Shown: one piece after another, positions 1 to 12,603 of the stretch
Layout of the letters: each line of letters starts with the position of its first letter
Numbering within the stretch: position 1 is the stretch's first letter
The notes under the pieces: generated by a model
What the model was told of the DNA's origin: nothing
The model's input: the letters and a program-made list of their open reading frames with translations, nothing else
Databases searched by the model: none
Translations under genes and position numbers: made by a program
Source of the DNA: Pseudovirgaria hyperparasitica
Lineage: Eukaryota > Ascomycota > Dothideomycetes > Acrospermales > Acrospermaceae
NCBI RefSeq assembly: GCF_010093815.1
Contig: NW_022985555.1
Span: 1,365,727-1,429,726 of the forward strand
Reading direction: 5' to 3'
DNA: 64,000 bases

Positions 1-479
1 GAGTGTCCATATGTACTCAAATTCCGGGCTACTCCTATCCCCTATATCATTGTTTCTAGCCACAGCTGAATTCAGCCACTTAATTGACATTTACAGTGTC
101 ATTTGAAAGCATGCCACATGATATCTAGCGAATTCTAATAAAGTGGTGAAATGATCACGGCATGGATTTTGAACCATTGCCCAAATTGCTGCCTCAGGTG
201 CTTTATCCGGTGCTTGTTCGCCGGGTGGGGGCGAGATTGACATCACTTAGCGAGCCTCCGATCTTGCGGCTTCACCAGACGTCCAGACGGCGATGAAAGT
301 CCGGATCCTGTTCATATGAGTTACGGCCTAGATTGGCCGAACTTGACGATCTATGTTTCTTCGCGAATACAACAAGACAGCACAACGTCATGACAGGATC
401 TGTAGAAAAGGGGGCCTATGGCCTAACATCGCGCTTGAAGAGCAAGAAATCTACCTACGTTGTTCAAAGATAGAATATT

Positions 480-2460
480 ATGGTTGAACAGAATCTATCC
501 CCGAAGCCTTCATTGGCGTCTTCTCGTAAACACTCATCTTCTTCACAAGAAGGAAATAATCCTGTTGAAAAGAGAGTAGACCAAGATCAAATCACCGGCG
601 ATATCGAAGCCACGGCATATATTCCTGATGAAAATGCATCAGAGACCGATTACCCAACAGGCATAAAGCTCATCTCAATTTCCGCTTCCCTCTGTCTCTG
701 CACACTCCTCGTCGCCCTTGACGCTACGATCCTCGCAACAGCCATTCCTACTATAACCTCCCAGTTCAATAGTCTCAGTGACGTTGCCTGGTATAGCTCT
801 CTGCACCTGCTTTATGATACTTCTCTGGAAGTTCTAACACCTACCAGGTACAACTCTGCACTCCTACTCACCACCTCCGCATTTCAGATCCCCTACGCGC
901 GCGCCTACACGCTCCTCTCTACGAAATACACCTTCCTCTTCTCCGTCCTGGTCTTCGAGATTGGAAGCGCAGTATGTGGTGCCGCGCCGAACTCTACAGC
1001 TCTGATCATCGGACGAGCGGTGCAGGGCGTGGGTGGAGCAGGAATCTTCGCGGGGTGTTTCATCATCATCAGCCAGACGGTGCCCTTGAGGCGGAGAAGT
1101 ATATTTGCTGGGCTATTGGGCGCGATGTTTGGGATTGCCAGTGTGGTGGGACCGTTGATCGGGGGCGCATTCACAACAGGGGTGAGCTGGAGGTGGTGTT
1201 TTTATAGTGAGTACGGAAGTGAGGTGTGGGAGAAGAGGCTAATCATATGCAAGTCAATCTCCCACTTGGCGCGATCGCATTTGCTGTTGTCTGGTTCATC
1301 CTACCGGCAGAACTTGGAAAGACTCCAGAGAGCTTCAAAGGAAAGAGGTGGTGGGAGGTGCTATATCGTTTTGATCCAATCGGGACGGTCCTGTTTCTTG
1401 GTTCCATCATCTCTCTGCAATTGGCGATACAATGGGGCGGGCTTTTGTACCCGTGGAGTGATGCTCGAGTCATTGCTACGTTAGTGGTATTCGGTGTTCT
1501 ATTCATCATATGGGTCCTTGTGCAGTGGCGAGAAGGAGACAATGCGACTGTCCCGAAGGATGTGGTTACTCAGAGGAGCGTGGCCGGGGCAGTCCTTTAC
1601 TCCATGATATCTGCAGGTGCTTTCACGATTGTGGTGTACTATATGCCAATCTGGTGAGTCTTCGGTGGGAGTGGCGAATGCTAAAAGGGGTATACTGATA
1701 TGTCCTACAGGTTTCAGGCTATCAAGGGAGACGATGCAGTTGAATCTGGGATACATCAACTTCCCATCATTCTCAGCTTCGTTGTTTTTTCGATATCGGC
1801 TGGTGGACTTGTTGCTGCCGTCGGGTACTACGTGCCATTCCTCATTCTCGGCTCTATTTTAGCGTCGATCGGCGCCGGACTCCTCATGACACTGAAACCA
1901 CATGCAGCAACTGGAGAATGGTACGTCGTGGATTGAACTCACAGCATAATCTCAGAACTAATGGATTTAGGATCGGATATCTCATCCTATTTGGGGCTGG
2001 CATCGGCATGTCAATGGAACAATGTAACGTCGCCATACAGACCGTCTTACCACAAGAGCGTATTCCTGCCGGCACGAGTCTCGCTGTCTTCGCTCGCTCC
2101 TTTGGAGGATCTCTAGGTGCAGCTATTGGTCAGAATGTGTTCGAGAAGAGACTCAACGAGAACCTTGCTAACGTACTGCCGAACCTTGACAAGTCTATTG
2201 TGAGTGGCAGCGGTGCGACTAACCTCATCGCGAATGTTCAAGCTATCTCAGGCGGAGATCAAGGTTTGGTCGGGCAAGTGTTGGAATTGTACAATAATGG
2301 CATTACGCAAGCGTTCCTGGCGGCGTTGATATTGGCTGCTATGTCACTGTTGCCGGCACTGCTCGTTGAGTGGAAGAATGTGAAGAAGGAGAAGAGAGCG
2401 CAGGACGATGCAAAAATGAAGAACAAGTCAAAAGTGGAGAGCGGGACAGAGGAAAAATAA
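480..2460 (+). CDS. MFS drug/toxin efflux transporter, DHA2 (14-TM) type
   Basis: Predicted proton-coupled efflux pump of the plasma membrane, about 589 aa from five exons. Introns are 791-847, 1207-1253, 1654-1710 and 1921-1970 (47-57 nt, GT-AG). Removing them gives one continuous frame. A polar N-terminal tail of about 60 residues precedes the first membrane span. That span carries the DHA2 hallmark LDATILATAIP (D near residue 81). The antiporter motif C follows as GIASVVGPLIGGAF, and motif B-like R is in IIGRAVQGVGGAG. The C-terminus is Lys/Glu-rich and cytosolic. Family knowledge: such pumps export fungal toxins or drugs. A Zn2Cys6 regulator lies about 350 bp downstream on the same strand, which suggests paired regulation (inference). 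The start is the first ATG in the exon 1 frame. Confidence 0.9.
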
Positions 2461-2816
2461 TTGCTAAGGAAAGCGATAGATCCTATATTCTGTTGTTTCT
2501 TTTGTACGCTGTATACCCGTAGAAGTAAGAAGAGTATACACTAGTGGCGGGAAGCTGTAAAGAATATACGCGATACAGTCATGTTATTCTGTCGAGATCA
2601 GTAGCTGTACACGATGGAGTGGTGAAGGTATGTTTGTAAGACTAAAACAACAATCCATGACGTGTGACGTGCATTCTGTCCCAGATCGGCTTAGCGCCAA
2701 GGCTAATTGTTGGATATCCATGGACCTGGAGACTTCTACATCTTGTTACACCTTCTTCTTCAGCGCATAGAACGCGCGCATGTTCTACAAAGAAACATGA
2801 TAGGTCAGTGCCAACA

Positions 2817-4766
2817 ATGCCATCGAAGCGATCCAGGGCATGCGATGCATGCCACACAATCAAGATTAAATGCAACCTTGGTTCTGACGGCGGAGATCCA
2901 CCGTGCACGAGATGCGTTCGACTCGGCAAGGATTGTATAATAACACCACCAAAGCGGCAAAAGGATCGTGTAGCAGAGCTCGAAGCACAAGTTGCATCGC
3001 TGACTCGACTGCTGGAAGTGCAGAACATACAGGCAAACTCTCCAGTAAGCTCTGTGCCGGCTTCGACGTTCAGCGCTACGCCATCCACAACAAACGGGGA
3101 AGCCATGTCCAAGAAGCGACGTTTAGACGATGCAACTCCCCGGGAAAGCAGTGAAGAAACAGAGGACCCAGGTGGAAACGGGCTGCCTGGCCTTGATAAG
3201 ATTCTGAAGAATGCTGATCAGAGATTCATTTTCGATAAGTATGTGCAGGGGATGATGCCAAATTTCAGTCCTGTGCCCCTTATTGGGGATGTCAATTACG
3301 ACCTCTTCCGCAAAGACAGACCGCTGCTACTTCAGGCAATCATTTACTCTGCATGTCACGGCGTCCTGCCAGTAGACCAGCAAGAAGATATATCAAAACA
3401 CGTGACCGACCTGCTCGCACGAAGGGCCACCGACAAGGCACAAAAGTCCCTTGATATCATTCAAGCTATCCTCACGGTATCCGTCTGGTTTCGTTTTCCT
3501 CGGTATCATTCCAACATGACCGGTGTCCGTCTCGCACACTACGCTCTAGATATTGCCAAAGAACTCGGCCTTGAAGGAACATGTAATGACTACGACTCGG
3601 CCATTACATCCCATACGGACAGCGCCGCAGCTTGGAGCACATGGCTCTTCTGCTACCTAATGTCCGCAAACATGGGTATTTTGGCCCGTCGATCCAACCC
3701 CATTCCCTGGACTCAACACGAGGAGATCCTGCTCATGATGCTCAGCTATTGGCCGCACGGCCTCGAATATAATCGATTGATTGCCCAATATGTGCGCGCT
3801 GAACGTCTTTGCGAGACTCTCGCAGGCACATATAATCTGACCGTACCAGACCCGATGACACCGGAACATCCCTCGCTCCAGGGTATGCTGAGCCAGAACT
3901 CGAACCTCCTTACCGACTGGCGCGTGCAAATTCCACCTTCGCTGCCAGGTCCTTCTCGCGCTGCCCTGTCGTTCTGGGAGCACTACGCGACCATCCTACT
4001 ACACGAAGCAGTCTTACACACACCAACCAACGCAGCATCATTCTGTGCGCCTTTCACAGCAGAGAGACTGTCTATCACAGACTTTCCTGCGCCTGCACTC
4101 GTCACGTCTCAGCATGTCAACAGTCTGTGTGTCCTGCGCGACACCTGCCAGGCTTTCTCAGAGCTCTACATCGGTCTACCAATGAGCACACTTACCTCGC
4201 TTCCACCAATTCTCTTCGCTGTGCGGCATTTGTACAGTGTGAGTATTCTTCTGCGGGTCTACATCGCATGCACGGCGATCGGCAATACGTATGGTGCATA
4301 CGTGGATGCTGAGAGTCTTCGAGTAGACGAGGTTCTGGAGAAGAATGTTGATCTATGTGACAAACTGCATCAGATTGACCCAAAATGTCTTGCGGCGCGG
4401 CTGAGTAGCGCGAACGCCCGGTTGAAGGAGTGGGTTGTGAATTATCGTGTAACACAAGGTATTGCAGAGCCCAGCATAGACAAGCCTTCTCTAGCACCCA
4501 ATGGTATTTCCAGCATGAATGTCATGAATGGTGTCAATGGCATTAGCGAAGGCCTGAACGGGATTTCCAATATAAACGGATTCAGCGACGGCATAAATGC
4601 AAATGGCATAAGCGCTGGGTTAGATTTCAATGACCAGAACACCGCGCTCGACTGGACCGACTTCCCTCCCCTTGCAGCCGATCCCTTCGAACAGTATGGG
4701 TATGGCCTGGAAGACTTTTTCGCGGAGCCGTTTCCCGATTTCGGTACTTTCCGGAATAGCATGTAG
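2817..4766 (+). CDS. Zn2Cys6 fungal-type transcription factor
   Basis: Intronless gene for a nuclear DNA-binding regulator of 649 aa. The binuclear zinc cluster is at the extreme N-terminus with cysteines 9, 12, 19, 30, 33 and 40 (CX2CX6CX10CX2CX6C). A Lys/Arg linker and a short heptad coiled coil (about 48-68) follow, suggesting dimer binding. The middle resembles the fungal-specific TF domain. The tail is unusual: about 50 residues rich in Asn, Gly, Ile and Ser (repeats like NGIS and NGVN), then an acidic, aromatic end (YGLEDFFAEPFPDFG) that could activate transcription. The frame is open upstream to 2664, but the zinc cluster sits 8 residues after the ATG at 2817, so that start is preferred. 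The target genes are unknown; the adjacent MFS pump is the obvious candidate. Confidence 0.88.
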   Translation: MPSKRSRACDACHTIKIKCNLGSDGGDPPCTRCVRLGKDCIITPPKRQKDRVAELEAQVASLTRLLEVQNIQANSPVSSVPASTFSATPSTTNGEAMSKKRRLDDATPRESSEETEDPGGNGLPGLDKILKNADQRFIFDKYVQGMMPNFSPVPLIGDVNYDLFRKDRPLLLQAIIYSACHGVLPVDQQEDISKHVTDLLARRATDKAQKSLDIIQAILTVSVWFRFPRYHSNMTGVRLAHYALDIAKELGLEGTCNDYDSAITSHTDSAAAWSTWLFCYLMSANMGILARRSNPIPWTQHEEILLMMLSYWPHGLEYNRLIAQYVRAERLCETLAGTYNLTVPDPMTPEHPSLQGMLSQNSNLLTDWRVQIPPSLPGPSRAALSFWEHYATILLHEAVLHTPTNAASFCAPFTAERLSITDFPAPALVTSQHVNSLCVLRDTCQAFSELYIGLPMSTLTSLPPILFAVRHLYSVSILLRVYIACTAIGNTYGAYVDAESLRVDEVLEKNVDLCDKLHQIDPKCLAARLSSANARLKEWVVNYRVTQGIAEPSIDKPSLAPNGISSMNVMNGVNGISEGLNGISNINGFSDGINANGISAGLDFNDQNTALDWTDFPPLAADPFEQYGYGLEDFFAEPFPDFGTFRNSM

Positions 4767-6301
4767 ACCGACCTGGCTTGCTCGAAGTTCATCGTTTAAA
4801 CCACCAATTCACACCAGTCGGACTATCGAATATTAGCATATGGGCACAGGTGATCAGGGCAGATGATTGATGGGTGGAGGATGTCCCGAGAAAAGGACAA
4901 GTCTCAAAAGTGGCATGTGGATGAGAGCGAGCAAGAGCGAGCAAGAGCGAGATACTCAACATTGCAACCTGACCACTCGATATGATACACGACTGCCCAA
5001 TGCTAGAGGAAGAAACTAGCATCCGAGCTCAGTTCAGGTCATAACAACGCCAGACGCAGTCCGACCAGTAAACACATCCACGCCGCAGTACAACATCCTC
5101 ATCCTGCACAGCCACCACACAGCACACAGCACACCCCACGCCTCACCATATTCCCTCCGTCGCCACCAAAAAAGCCCAGAACTCCCCTCATCCACACGCT
5201 TCACAACAACACACACATATCCGCACGCTACCCAACCCCGCTAAACCACCATACCAACATCGGCAATAGATACGACCCCGCGCCTCCGCGCCGCACCCCA
5301 CGCTTCCATCTAAAGCCTAAGCCCAATCGCCACACCACACCATATCACAACGACCACGCAACAGTGCGCCACAAAATAACAACTTCTCTGTTCCAGAGCC
5401 ACCGAAAACCCACACATACCCGCCCTGCACGTTCGTAGTCTAGAATGTTCAACGTGCCGTACATTTCGGCGTAGCCTGGCGCATGCCAAGCGCACCTTTC
5501 TTCCCACATTCCCTTTTCGAAAGGGGAGGGGTTTGGGGGGGGCGGCGACGGGAGGAGAGTTCGTCCGAGAATTCTCGGGCTCGGGTTTCGGGGCGACAAA
5601 TTTTTTTTTTTCAGGGAGGGAAAGTATTATAGTTTGTGGAATATCTCGGAGAGCATGGCATTCTGACATGCTGATGTGTGCTGACTGATTGAGGCTGATG
5701 ATCATAATACAAACCGTGCTGCCTAATGTTGTAGGCCGTGAGACATTGCATCGCCTTGGTCTGGCCTGCTTAGAATATCTCGCCAGGGCTTGCTGATTGA
5801 CATGACTCGGTTTTGGCATTGTGAGGGGAGAGGAGAGGTGAAGAGAAGAGGATAGATTGAAGAGGGAAGAGAGGAGAGTATGAATGTATGCAGCTAGCAT
5901 GATATGGGAGAGAGGATGTTATGGGATTTTCGTTGAATGAGAGACTTGTCGAGGATGTGTCTTTACGTCTCACTACGAATCTAGATACTATATGGTTTTG
6001 ATGGATGGCGGTGATGTGGATATATTGCTTGTATTTTGTGTTTTGGCATGCTATGGCATGATATGATAAGATATGATAAGATACGATATACCGAACTCGT
6101 TGTGTCTCATCTACGCATTAATATATCCGGGTATCGCCTACCGCTCGCTGCATGATTGCTCGTACTCGTAGTCATGGACTACAAATAATCGACGCACGTA
6201 GTATCTATCCACGCATTCATCGCGAAGCGGCTGAATCGGCCGAATCGGCCGCGTTTTCCTTGTACCACCTCTTTCACAAGCCCTGTAATTTACTTTACTC
6301 T
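4767..6301. other. Intergenic, no gene recognised
   Basis: Holds the 3' flank of the zinc-cluster gene and the 3' flank of the minus-strand gene beyond it. Short imperfect repeats are visible: GAGCGAGCAA units near 4925-4950, a purine-rich GAGAGG stretch at 5820-5880 and GATATGATAA units at 6058-6090. Open frames on the minus strand around 5310-5970 are low-complexity and match no family I know. Confidence 0.5.
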
Positions 6302-8638
6302 CTATATTCTTGCCTTTCCCTTGCCCCTGACATGCCCTGTCATCATCCTCTCCAGCTCCCTCCGCGCCTCTATATCCTCCACTTCCTCGAACAAGGGCTC
6401 TGGATGCACGCGGCGAGGCATAGCTGGCACAGGCCACGCGATATGCTCGCGGCCATCTGGCGTCAAGGCCGATACAGGGCTGTGTTTTATCGGCACGCGT
6501 TCGCCGCGGCTGGTATCGGGGGAGACGGGTGAGGATATGGTAGAACTCTCAAAGGAAGTGACGCGAGAACTGCCACTAAGAGCGGCATCATGTTCAACGT
6601 CCATCTTCTTATGGAGGATTTTTCGGCTTAGCGTTCGCGTTAGACTGCGGCTACTCGCCGCGCTTGCCGAGCGTACTGCGTTGGCGACTCTGCCTAGAGG
6701 CGAGGGTACGCGTGTGTTGAACCATGTTAGATGTCGGGGGAGTGTGGGCGAGTCGTCTGGGATAGGATGGTCCATGCGGATTGGGACCTCTTGCGCTGTA
6801 GATGATAAAGATGGTGTCGGTTCTGTCACACCTGTAGGGTGTGCGCTGAGACCTGTTGAGAACTCTGGAGGGCTAGATGCGCCAGGCGAGGGTGAGAGCG
6901 GTGACTGGGTAAAGTTTGTGTGTGGTGTGAAGTTGGAGCGCCAGGAGGGCGTATTGTAGTTGTCGAGTATATCAGATGCTTCGTCCGGGTGATGGTATCG
7001 TTTGTGACGATAGTCTGGGAGGTGTTTTTGGGCATCACAACCTTCGAGTTCGGCTGCGTATGGGTATAGAAGTGAAGGAGACTCTTGGACATTGAGAGGG
7101 GTCGCAGGGGTGTTTTGAAGGGTTGGGTAGGTGTGTGTTGAGGACTTGAGGGGTGAGATCGTACTTGATTTGAGAGTTGATCGGGTATCGCGCTTCGGAG
7201 TTGAACGTGATGAAGGGCTAGGAGCGTGCATGTTCTGATGAGACTGCTTTGTTTTGAGCGGAGCTGGTCGCATTCCAGGCTCTTGTAGTTCGGGTGTAGC
7301 AGGCAGTCGGGTGGCTATCGTAGGAGAGAAAGGTCTCAAGGATACTAGATTATCTGTTCGGACATCTGGAGACGAGGCAATCTTGTGGATGGAAGGCTGT
7401 CTGTTCGGACGTGATAATGATGGAGGTGCATTCTTATACGAGATCGGCGACGTGGTATTATGTTGACTATCGACGAGATTCAGAGCGTACAGCCCACCCG
7501 GCGAACTGCGAAGACGGCGTGGAGCCAGTGGCCGGCGTGCAGTGTGGCCCGCATCTTTTGGAGGCGGTAAGGGAGGAGGTAGGTTTGCAAACCTAGGCTT
7601 CTCCCTCATTTCCGGTGTTTGAGCATCCGGCCGGAGAGGTGTGTGTGCTCGAGGAGTTCGGACTAGCGTTTCTGCGCGCAAGGAAGCTTGAGAAGGTGTC
7701 GTGGATCGAGTGTGATTATTTGTGGAACGCTTGGGGTAGTATATTGACATGGGTTTTGCGGGCTTCCCGATAGGGACGTAGGTGAAGGTTCGCATGTCAG
7801 TCGGCAACCTTGGTGGTCGTTGAGGTGACATATCAAGAGCTCCATCGGTATCATGTAGGCGGTGGATGATGGTAGACTGGGGCGAACTAATCTTGTCAAA
7901 CGGCGGATATCGAAATGAGTTTTGCTGCTTCAATCTTCTCCTCCGCGCCTTGAACACGATAATGAGAGCACCGAACATTGTAATTACAGAGAAAGGAACA
8001 GCGACAGCGAGGCCAATGACTGCTGCATTGTCAAGTCCACCAGAGGCTGCCGCCATGGTTGAGGATGGCGACGACGACATAGATGGGGCTTGAATATTAA
8101 GAGACGTAGGTGTGGGCCATAATACGGTATCAATGATCAAGTTCGAAGCAGACAGCACAGCTGGCTCAAGGTCGCGGACTGCCAAAGTTGGGGCGGGCGA
8201 AATGGTTGATGCTTCTGCAATTGGGGTGTCTGCATCTACTTCTATGCAGTGTCCTTGAGTGCCACAGACCCAGTCATTGTCACAGTGGTTCGAAGTCTGA
8301 CATGAACTGGCACAAGTAAGTGAGGCCCCCATGAACGAAGGAGGTTTGAACATACTCTCCCAGACAGTGGCCATTCCAAACACAGTCCGGAACGTCAGTA
8401 GGGGAACGAACCTGGACGGCAGCTCGTCTCAGTATCGATGTCGTCTGCGACAGGACCGGTAGCTCTTGTACTCCCCCTTCACAGCCATGCTCGAGAAGGC
8501 AGGCGAGAACCGGCCTGAATTGAAAGCTACTTCGATCGTCAGAATTAGGCTGTAAGGGATTGACTATGAGAAGGTAAGGCCGACTGACCAAGCAAAAGCA
8601 CATAGTAAGACATGGTGCACCAGCAGAATATAAGCCAT
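6302..8638 (-). CDS. Single-pass membrane protein, Cys-rich ectodomain, long Pro/Ser cytoplasmic tail
   Basis: About 737 aa from three exons, introns at 8515-8588 and 8307-8355. The ATG at 8638 gives a clear signal peptide (MAYILLVHHVLLCAFAWPVLA). The longer frames upstream start only at GTG or TTG. The ectodomain carries closely spaced cysteines reassembled across intron 2 (DCVWNGHC, then SCQTSNHCDNDWVCG), like a small disulfide-knotted module. A membrane span (about GLAVAVPFSVITMFGALIIV) is followed by a stop-transfer cluster RRRR and a roughly 550-residue tail rich in Pro, Ser, Thr and Arg. The tail ends in a charged helix-like piece (FEEVEDIEARRELERM). The layout resembles fungal cell-wall or stress sensors, but I cannot name a family. 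Splicing of intron 2 is well supported because it restores the Cys spacing; intron 1 is a little less certain. Confidence 0.72.
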
Positions 8639-10675
8639 AGCAAGGAAATCGCACACTAGAAAGGATCCGAAGCTAGATTATCTCATATCGTAGACTTGCC
8701 TCGACTAGGAATGGTCGAGCCTAACAGTCGCAAGGTTCGCACGAGAGTGGCGAACGGGCCCGAAAGAAGTCGGTTACAGGGCTGAGAAGATGATGTTTGA
8801 TGCTCGATTGGGAAATTGAAGCCAACGAAACTCGGGCAGAACGCCAAAATCGCAACAAAGGGGACGAAGAAAGGTCGCAAGTTGAGAGTAGAGGAGACGG
8901 CAGACTTCTATATTCTCGCAAAACAGCAGGAAAAGACGAGCAGCTTAAGAGGACGAAAGAGGCGGAGGTTGAGGCATAGAATCAACGAAAGCATCCATGT
9001 TCATTGACCATTTCGGCTGACGAGAGAGTGCCAGGTGGGTTGAAACACAGCCTCTTGAGCCTGCAGCCTCTGCAGAAGCGGTGGTCCCAACCAAAAATAC
9101 CAACCGTGAGCTGCAGCTTGCATGGATCTTGGCCTGTTCCCGTCTAAAGCAACGACCCGAACCGCATAGAGATTACTCGATTCGATGCATCTTGCATCAC
9201 ATCACATAGGGCGCAGTCGCACATTCAAAGACACTCCTCGCTGCCCACCAAACAGACGAAGCGATCATGTAGGCACGACGCGGGAGCTTCCTTGGACTCC
9301 AAAGGCTTCATCCTTGCGTATGATGTGGGCAGGCAGAAGGTTCTCATCTCTTCAGGGGTGCTGTATTTTCAATAATCGGTAGAAGAGTTTGCTATACCGT
9401 TCCTCCCTGCTTTGCGCCACTTTTTGCAGTGCATAGAGAGCCTCGCTTGGCAGACTGTTTCGAATGGTCCTCCACCAAACCACTGCTGCACCTCTTCGGC
9501 GTTTTCGTCAGGCAGACAAGTCTAGATAGAAGAGTTTGGCAATCACACCATCGACATCCGCGCAGGCCATTCGCTTGATCGGCGTCGTGCCTTGTCATTG
9601 CATGATGGAGAGAGACGGAGGATTTGCCAATCCCCAGCGCCTCGTCTGATAAGAGACTGTACGGCAAGTGAATCCTATCGTGCATTCTTGTGCTGATATG
9701 CCGAATCCTGCGTGGAGAAAGCATACACTTGGGCCACTCCCAAAGCTTGGAGGTCTTTGTAGGGATGCGCCACGGAAGCCGCCCGCATGTGGAGTGCAGC
9801 CTAGAGCTCCAAGAACGGCATTCCACTTATCAAGGACTGACTTGTTCGGCGAGGAGCAGTGATCTTGATAGAAGAACAAAACAGTCTTACTTCCCATAGT
9901 GCAAAGATCTACTTGTTCCCTCGCCGTTGCGAGTAGCTGGCTGTAGGGACGGCATCTTCTTTGCGGAAGATGGCCAGCTGCGCTAGAACATCGTCGACGG
10001 AGGATGTTCAGGAAAATGATGTCTCAAAGGCCCAATCAGCTCGTGACCTGGTGCGGCAGAGCAGCAACTCAGAGACTTGCGAGGGGAGGACGACATGGTT
10101 CGAGATGCGTGAAAGACGCGTTGAGGACGGAGAAGTGTGTGCTAGGTGCCGATGATGGTAGGCGAAGAGTTTGCTAGGCGCCGTGGATTGCAGTGGTGTG
10201 CATACAAAAGAAAGCGTCCCAGGCTAAAGATAGACGCACAAGCTCGAGCTATCCTGACTATTAGAGAGAGGCAGGTCGAACCAAGCCCCAATTTGCATGT
10301 AGGAACCAGGTCCCGCATTCTGAATAGACTGCATAGTGACTTCTTATAATAAGACAAACTAGATGCGATCAAGTCTCGTCAGTAAACAAGACCATGTACT
10401 GTGTATGCACTGAAGTACTTTCTTACCTTTTCCCTTTGATTATTGTCACGTTTAATAATACCTTCCTTGCTTAAAGCTTACCTAAGGCAGATTCCAGTAG
10501 ATGGCGGGGTAGTAGGGGCATGATGATATCTACGATTCTGGTACTGATACCTACACTACTATCGCTGTCACTGCTCAATGCATACAGTGCGCGAGTCGTG
10601 ACGGCATCATTCGCCAATCACAGTCAGCCTAAATAGAGCTTACGATATATACATGTATGATGCCCGGCCTCCTAC
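8639..10675. other. Intergenic, no gene recognised
   Basis: About 2 kb between divergently transcribed genes, so it holds both promoters. Short open frames on both strands have no recognisable domain or sensible splice structure. A TATA-like stretch (GATATATACATG) lies about 35 bp upstream of the AIF-like gene start. Confidence 0.5.
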
Positions 10676-12603
10676 ATGTTGCGAATTCACTCTCAATTCA
10701 ATCTCTCTATGCTCTCCATCCCTCGCCGTGTCCTCTTAACTCCCAAGACCCCCAATATTGTGCCGGTTCTGCATAACAACTATCAGCAACGACCTCTCGG
10801 GCCCACTCGGCCTTTCTCCACAAATTTCAGAGCTATGGCCAAGGAATACAAGCTCAAGGGCATCGCCTCAATCGACCTGAAGAATGGCGACAAGATTGAG
10901 GCTGAAGTTGATGGAATCGAGGGCGGCAAGGTCTTGCTTGCTAAGGTGCAGGACAAGGTACATGCACTGAGTCCAAAGTGCACGCACTATGGAGCACCAT
11001 TGAAGAATGGCATTCTCACACCAGAAGGCCGCCTAACCTGTCCCTGGCATGGAGGTATGTATACTACTCTGCGATGCCACCTCTTTAGTTTGGCGAGGCT
11101 AATCTGTGCCAGCTTGCTTTAATGTTTCGACCGGAGATGTCGAGGATGCCCCGGCTCTCGATCCGCTTGCGAAGTACGAAATCATAGAGAAAGACGGAGG
11201 TGTATACATCAAGGCTGAAGAAGCCACGATCAAAGCCGCTCGTCGAACCCTGAATATAAAATGCTCTGCCAAGGGCACCGAGAAGATAGTAGTTGTTGGT
11301 GGTGGCTCTGGTACTGTCGGCGCCATCGAAGGTAATTACCCCCTGTGGCATACTTAGCAATTGTAACAGCAGAAGCGAGACTAATGGCAGAGTAGGACTG
11401 CGCGGCGGAGGCTTCACAGGACCCATAACAGTCATATCCAAAGAAGGCTATCAGCCTTTCGACCGCACAAAGCTCTCAAAAGCATTGCTCGCAGACATCT
11501 CCAAAGTAGCCTGGCGATCCAAGGAGTACTATCAAGAATCGGACATTGATATCGTATCCGATGAAGCAGAATCGGTCGACTTTACCGCGAAGAAAGTCAC
11601 TACAGCCTCTGGCAAATCATACGACTATACTTCCCTCGTCCTCGCTACTGGTGGCACTCCACGATTCCTCCCCCTCCCTGGCCTCAAAGGCGATTTAGGC
11701 AATGTCTTTGTACTCCGTGAAATCAAGCACGTCTCCGACATTCTCGCTGCAGTGGGCGACAACAACAAGAAGATTGCTGTGGTTGGCAGCTCCTTTATTG
11801 GCATGGAAGTTGCTAACGCTCTCGTGGGCAAGAAAAATGATGTCACCGTCGTTGGCATGGAATCTGAGCCCATGGAACGCGTTATGGGAGCCAAAGTAGG
11901 CGCTGTATTCCGGGGCCTTCTCGAGAAGAACGGTGTCAAGTTCAAGATGGGTGCATCCGTCGAAAAGGGCACCCCCTCATCCTCAGACAGCAGCAAGATT
12001 GGTGCCGTGCACCTCAAGGATGGTACTGTACTGGAGGCAGACCTCGTAGTCGAGGGTGTCGGCGTCGCGCCCGCAACCGAATACCTCAAGAACAACTCCG
12101 CCATCACCCTCGAAAAAGACGGGTCAATCAAAACGAACGAAAGCTTCGCCGTCGCAGGCCTCGAGAACGTCTACGCCATCGGCGACATCGCAACATATCC
12201 ATACCACGGCCCCGGCGGCAACGGTGCACTCACCCGCATCGAGCACTGGAACGTCGCGCAGAATGCTGGCCGCAGCGTCGCCGCGTCCATCTCGTCTCCC
12301 GGCTCCAAGCCCAAGCCGTTCATTCCCGTGTTCTGGTCTGCTCTCGGGGCTCAGCTGCGGTACTGCGGTAACACAGTCGGCGGGTATGATGATGTGATTG
12401 TGCAGGGCGACACAAGCAAGCCGAGCTTCGTGGCGTACTATACCTCTGGCGAGACGGTGGTCGCGGTCACGAGTATGGGCAAGGATCCGTACATGGCACA
12501 GAGCGCGGAGTTGATGCGGCGCAACGCGATGCCCAGTAAGAGCGAGCTGGCCGGTGGGAAGGACATCATGGAAGTGAGCGTGCCGAGTGGAATCAAGATC
12601 TGA
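10676..12603 (+). CDS. AIF-like NAD(P)H oxidoreductase with N-terminal Rieske [2Fe-2S] domain
   Basis: About 601 aa from three exons (introns 11055-11112 and 11332-11395). The N-terminus looks like a mitochondrial presequence (basic, ending near RPFSTNFRAM). ATGs at 10709 and 10832 are alternative starts, the last giving a cytosolic form. The Rieske domain has Cys102-x-His104 and Cys122-x2-His125, the cluster ligands. A pyridine-nucleotide-disulfide-type FAD/NAD module follows: FAD motif VVVGGGSGTVGAIEG, NAD motif AVVGSSFIGMEVA, and the FAD-binding GDIATYP near the C-terminus. The order matches the AIFM3 (AIF-like) family, which transfers electrons from NAD(P)H through FAD and is linked to redox balance and cell death. 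The physiological acceptor cannot be read from the sequence. Confidence 0.88.

Noticed and set aside
5310-5973. Overlapping minus-strand open frames up to 196 aa
   Set aside because: Low-complexity Ser/His/Leu-rich translations, no domain, no plausible splice model joining them.
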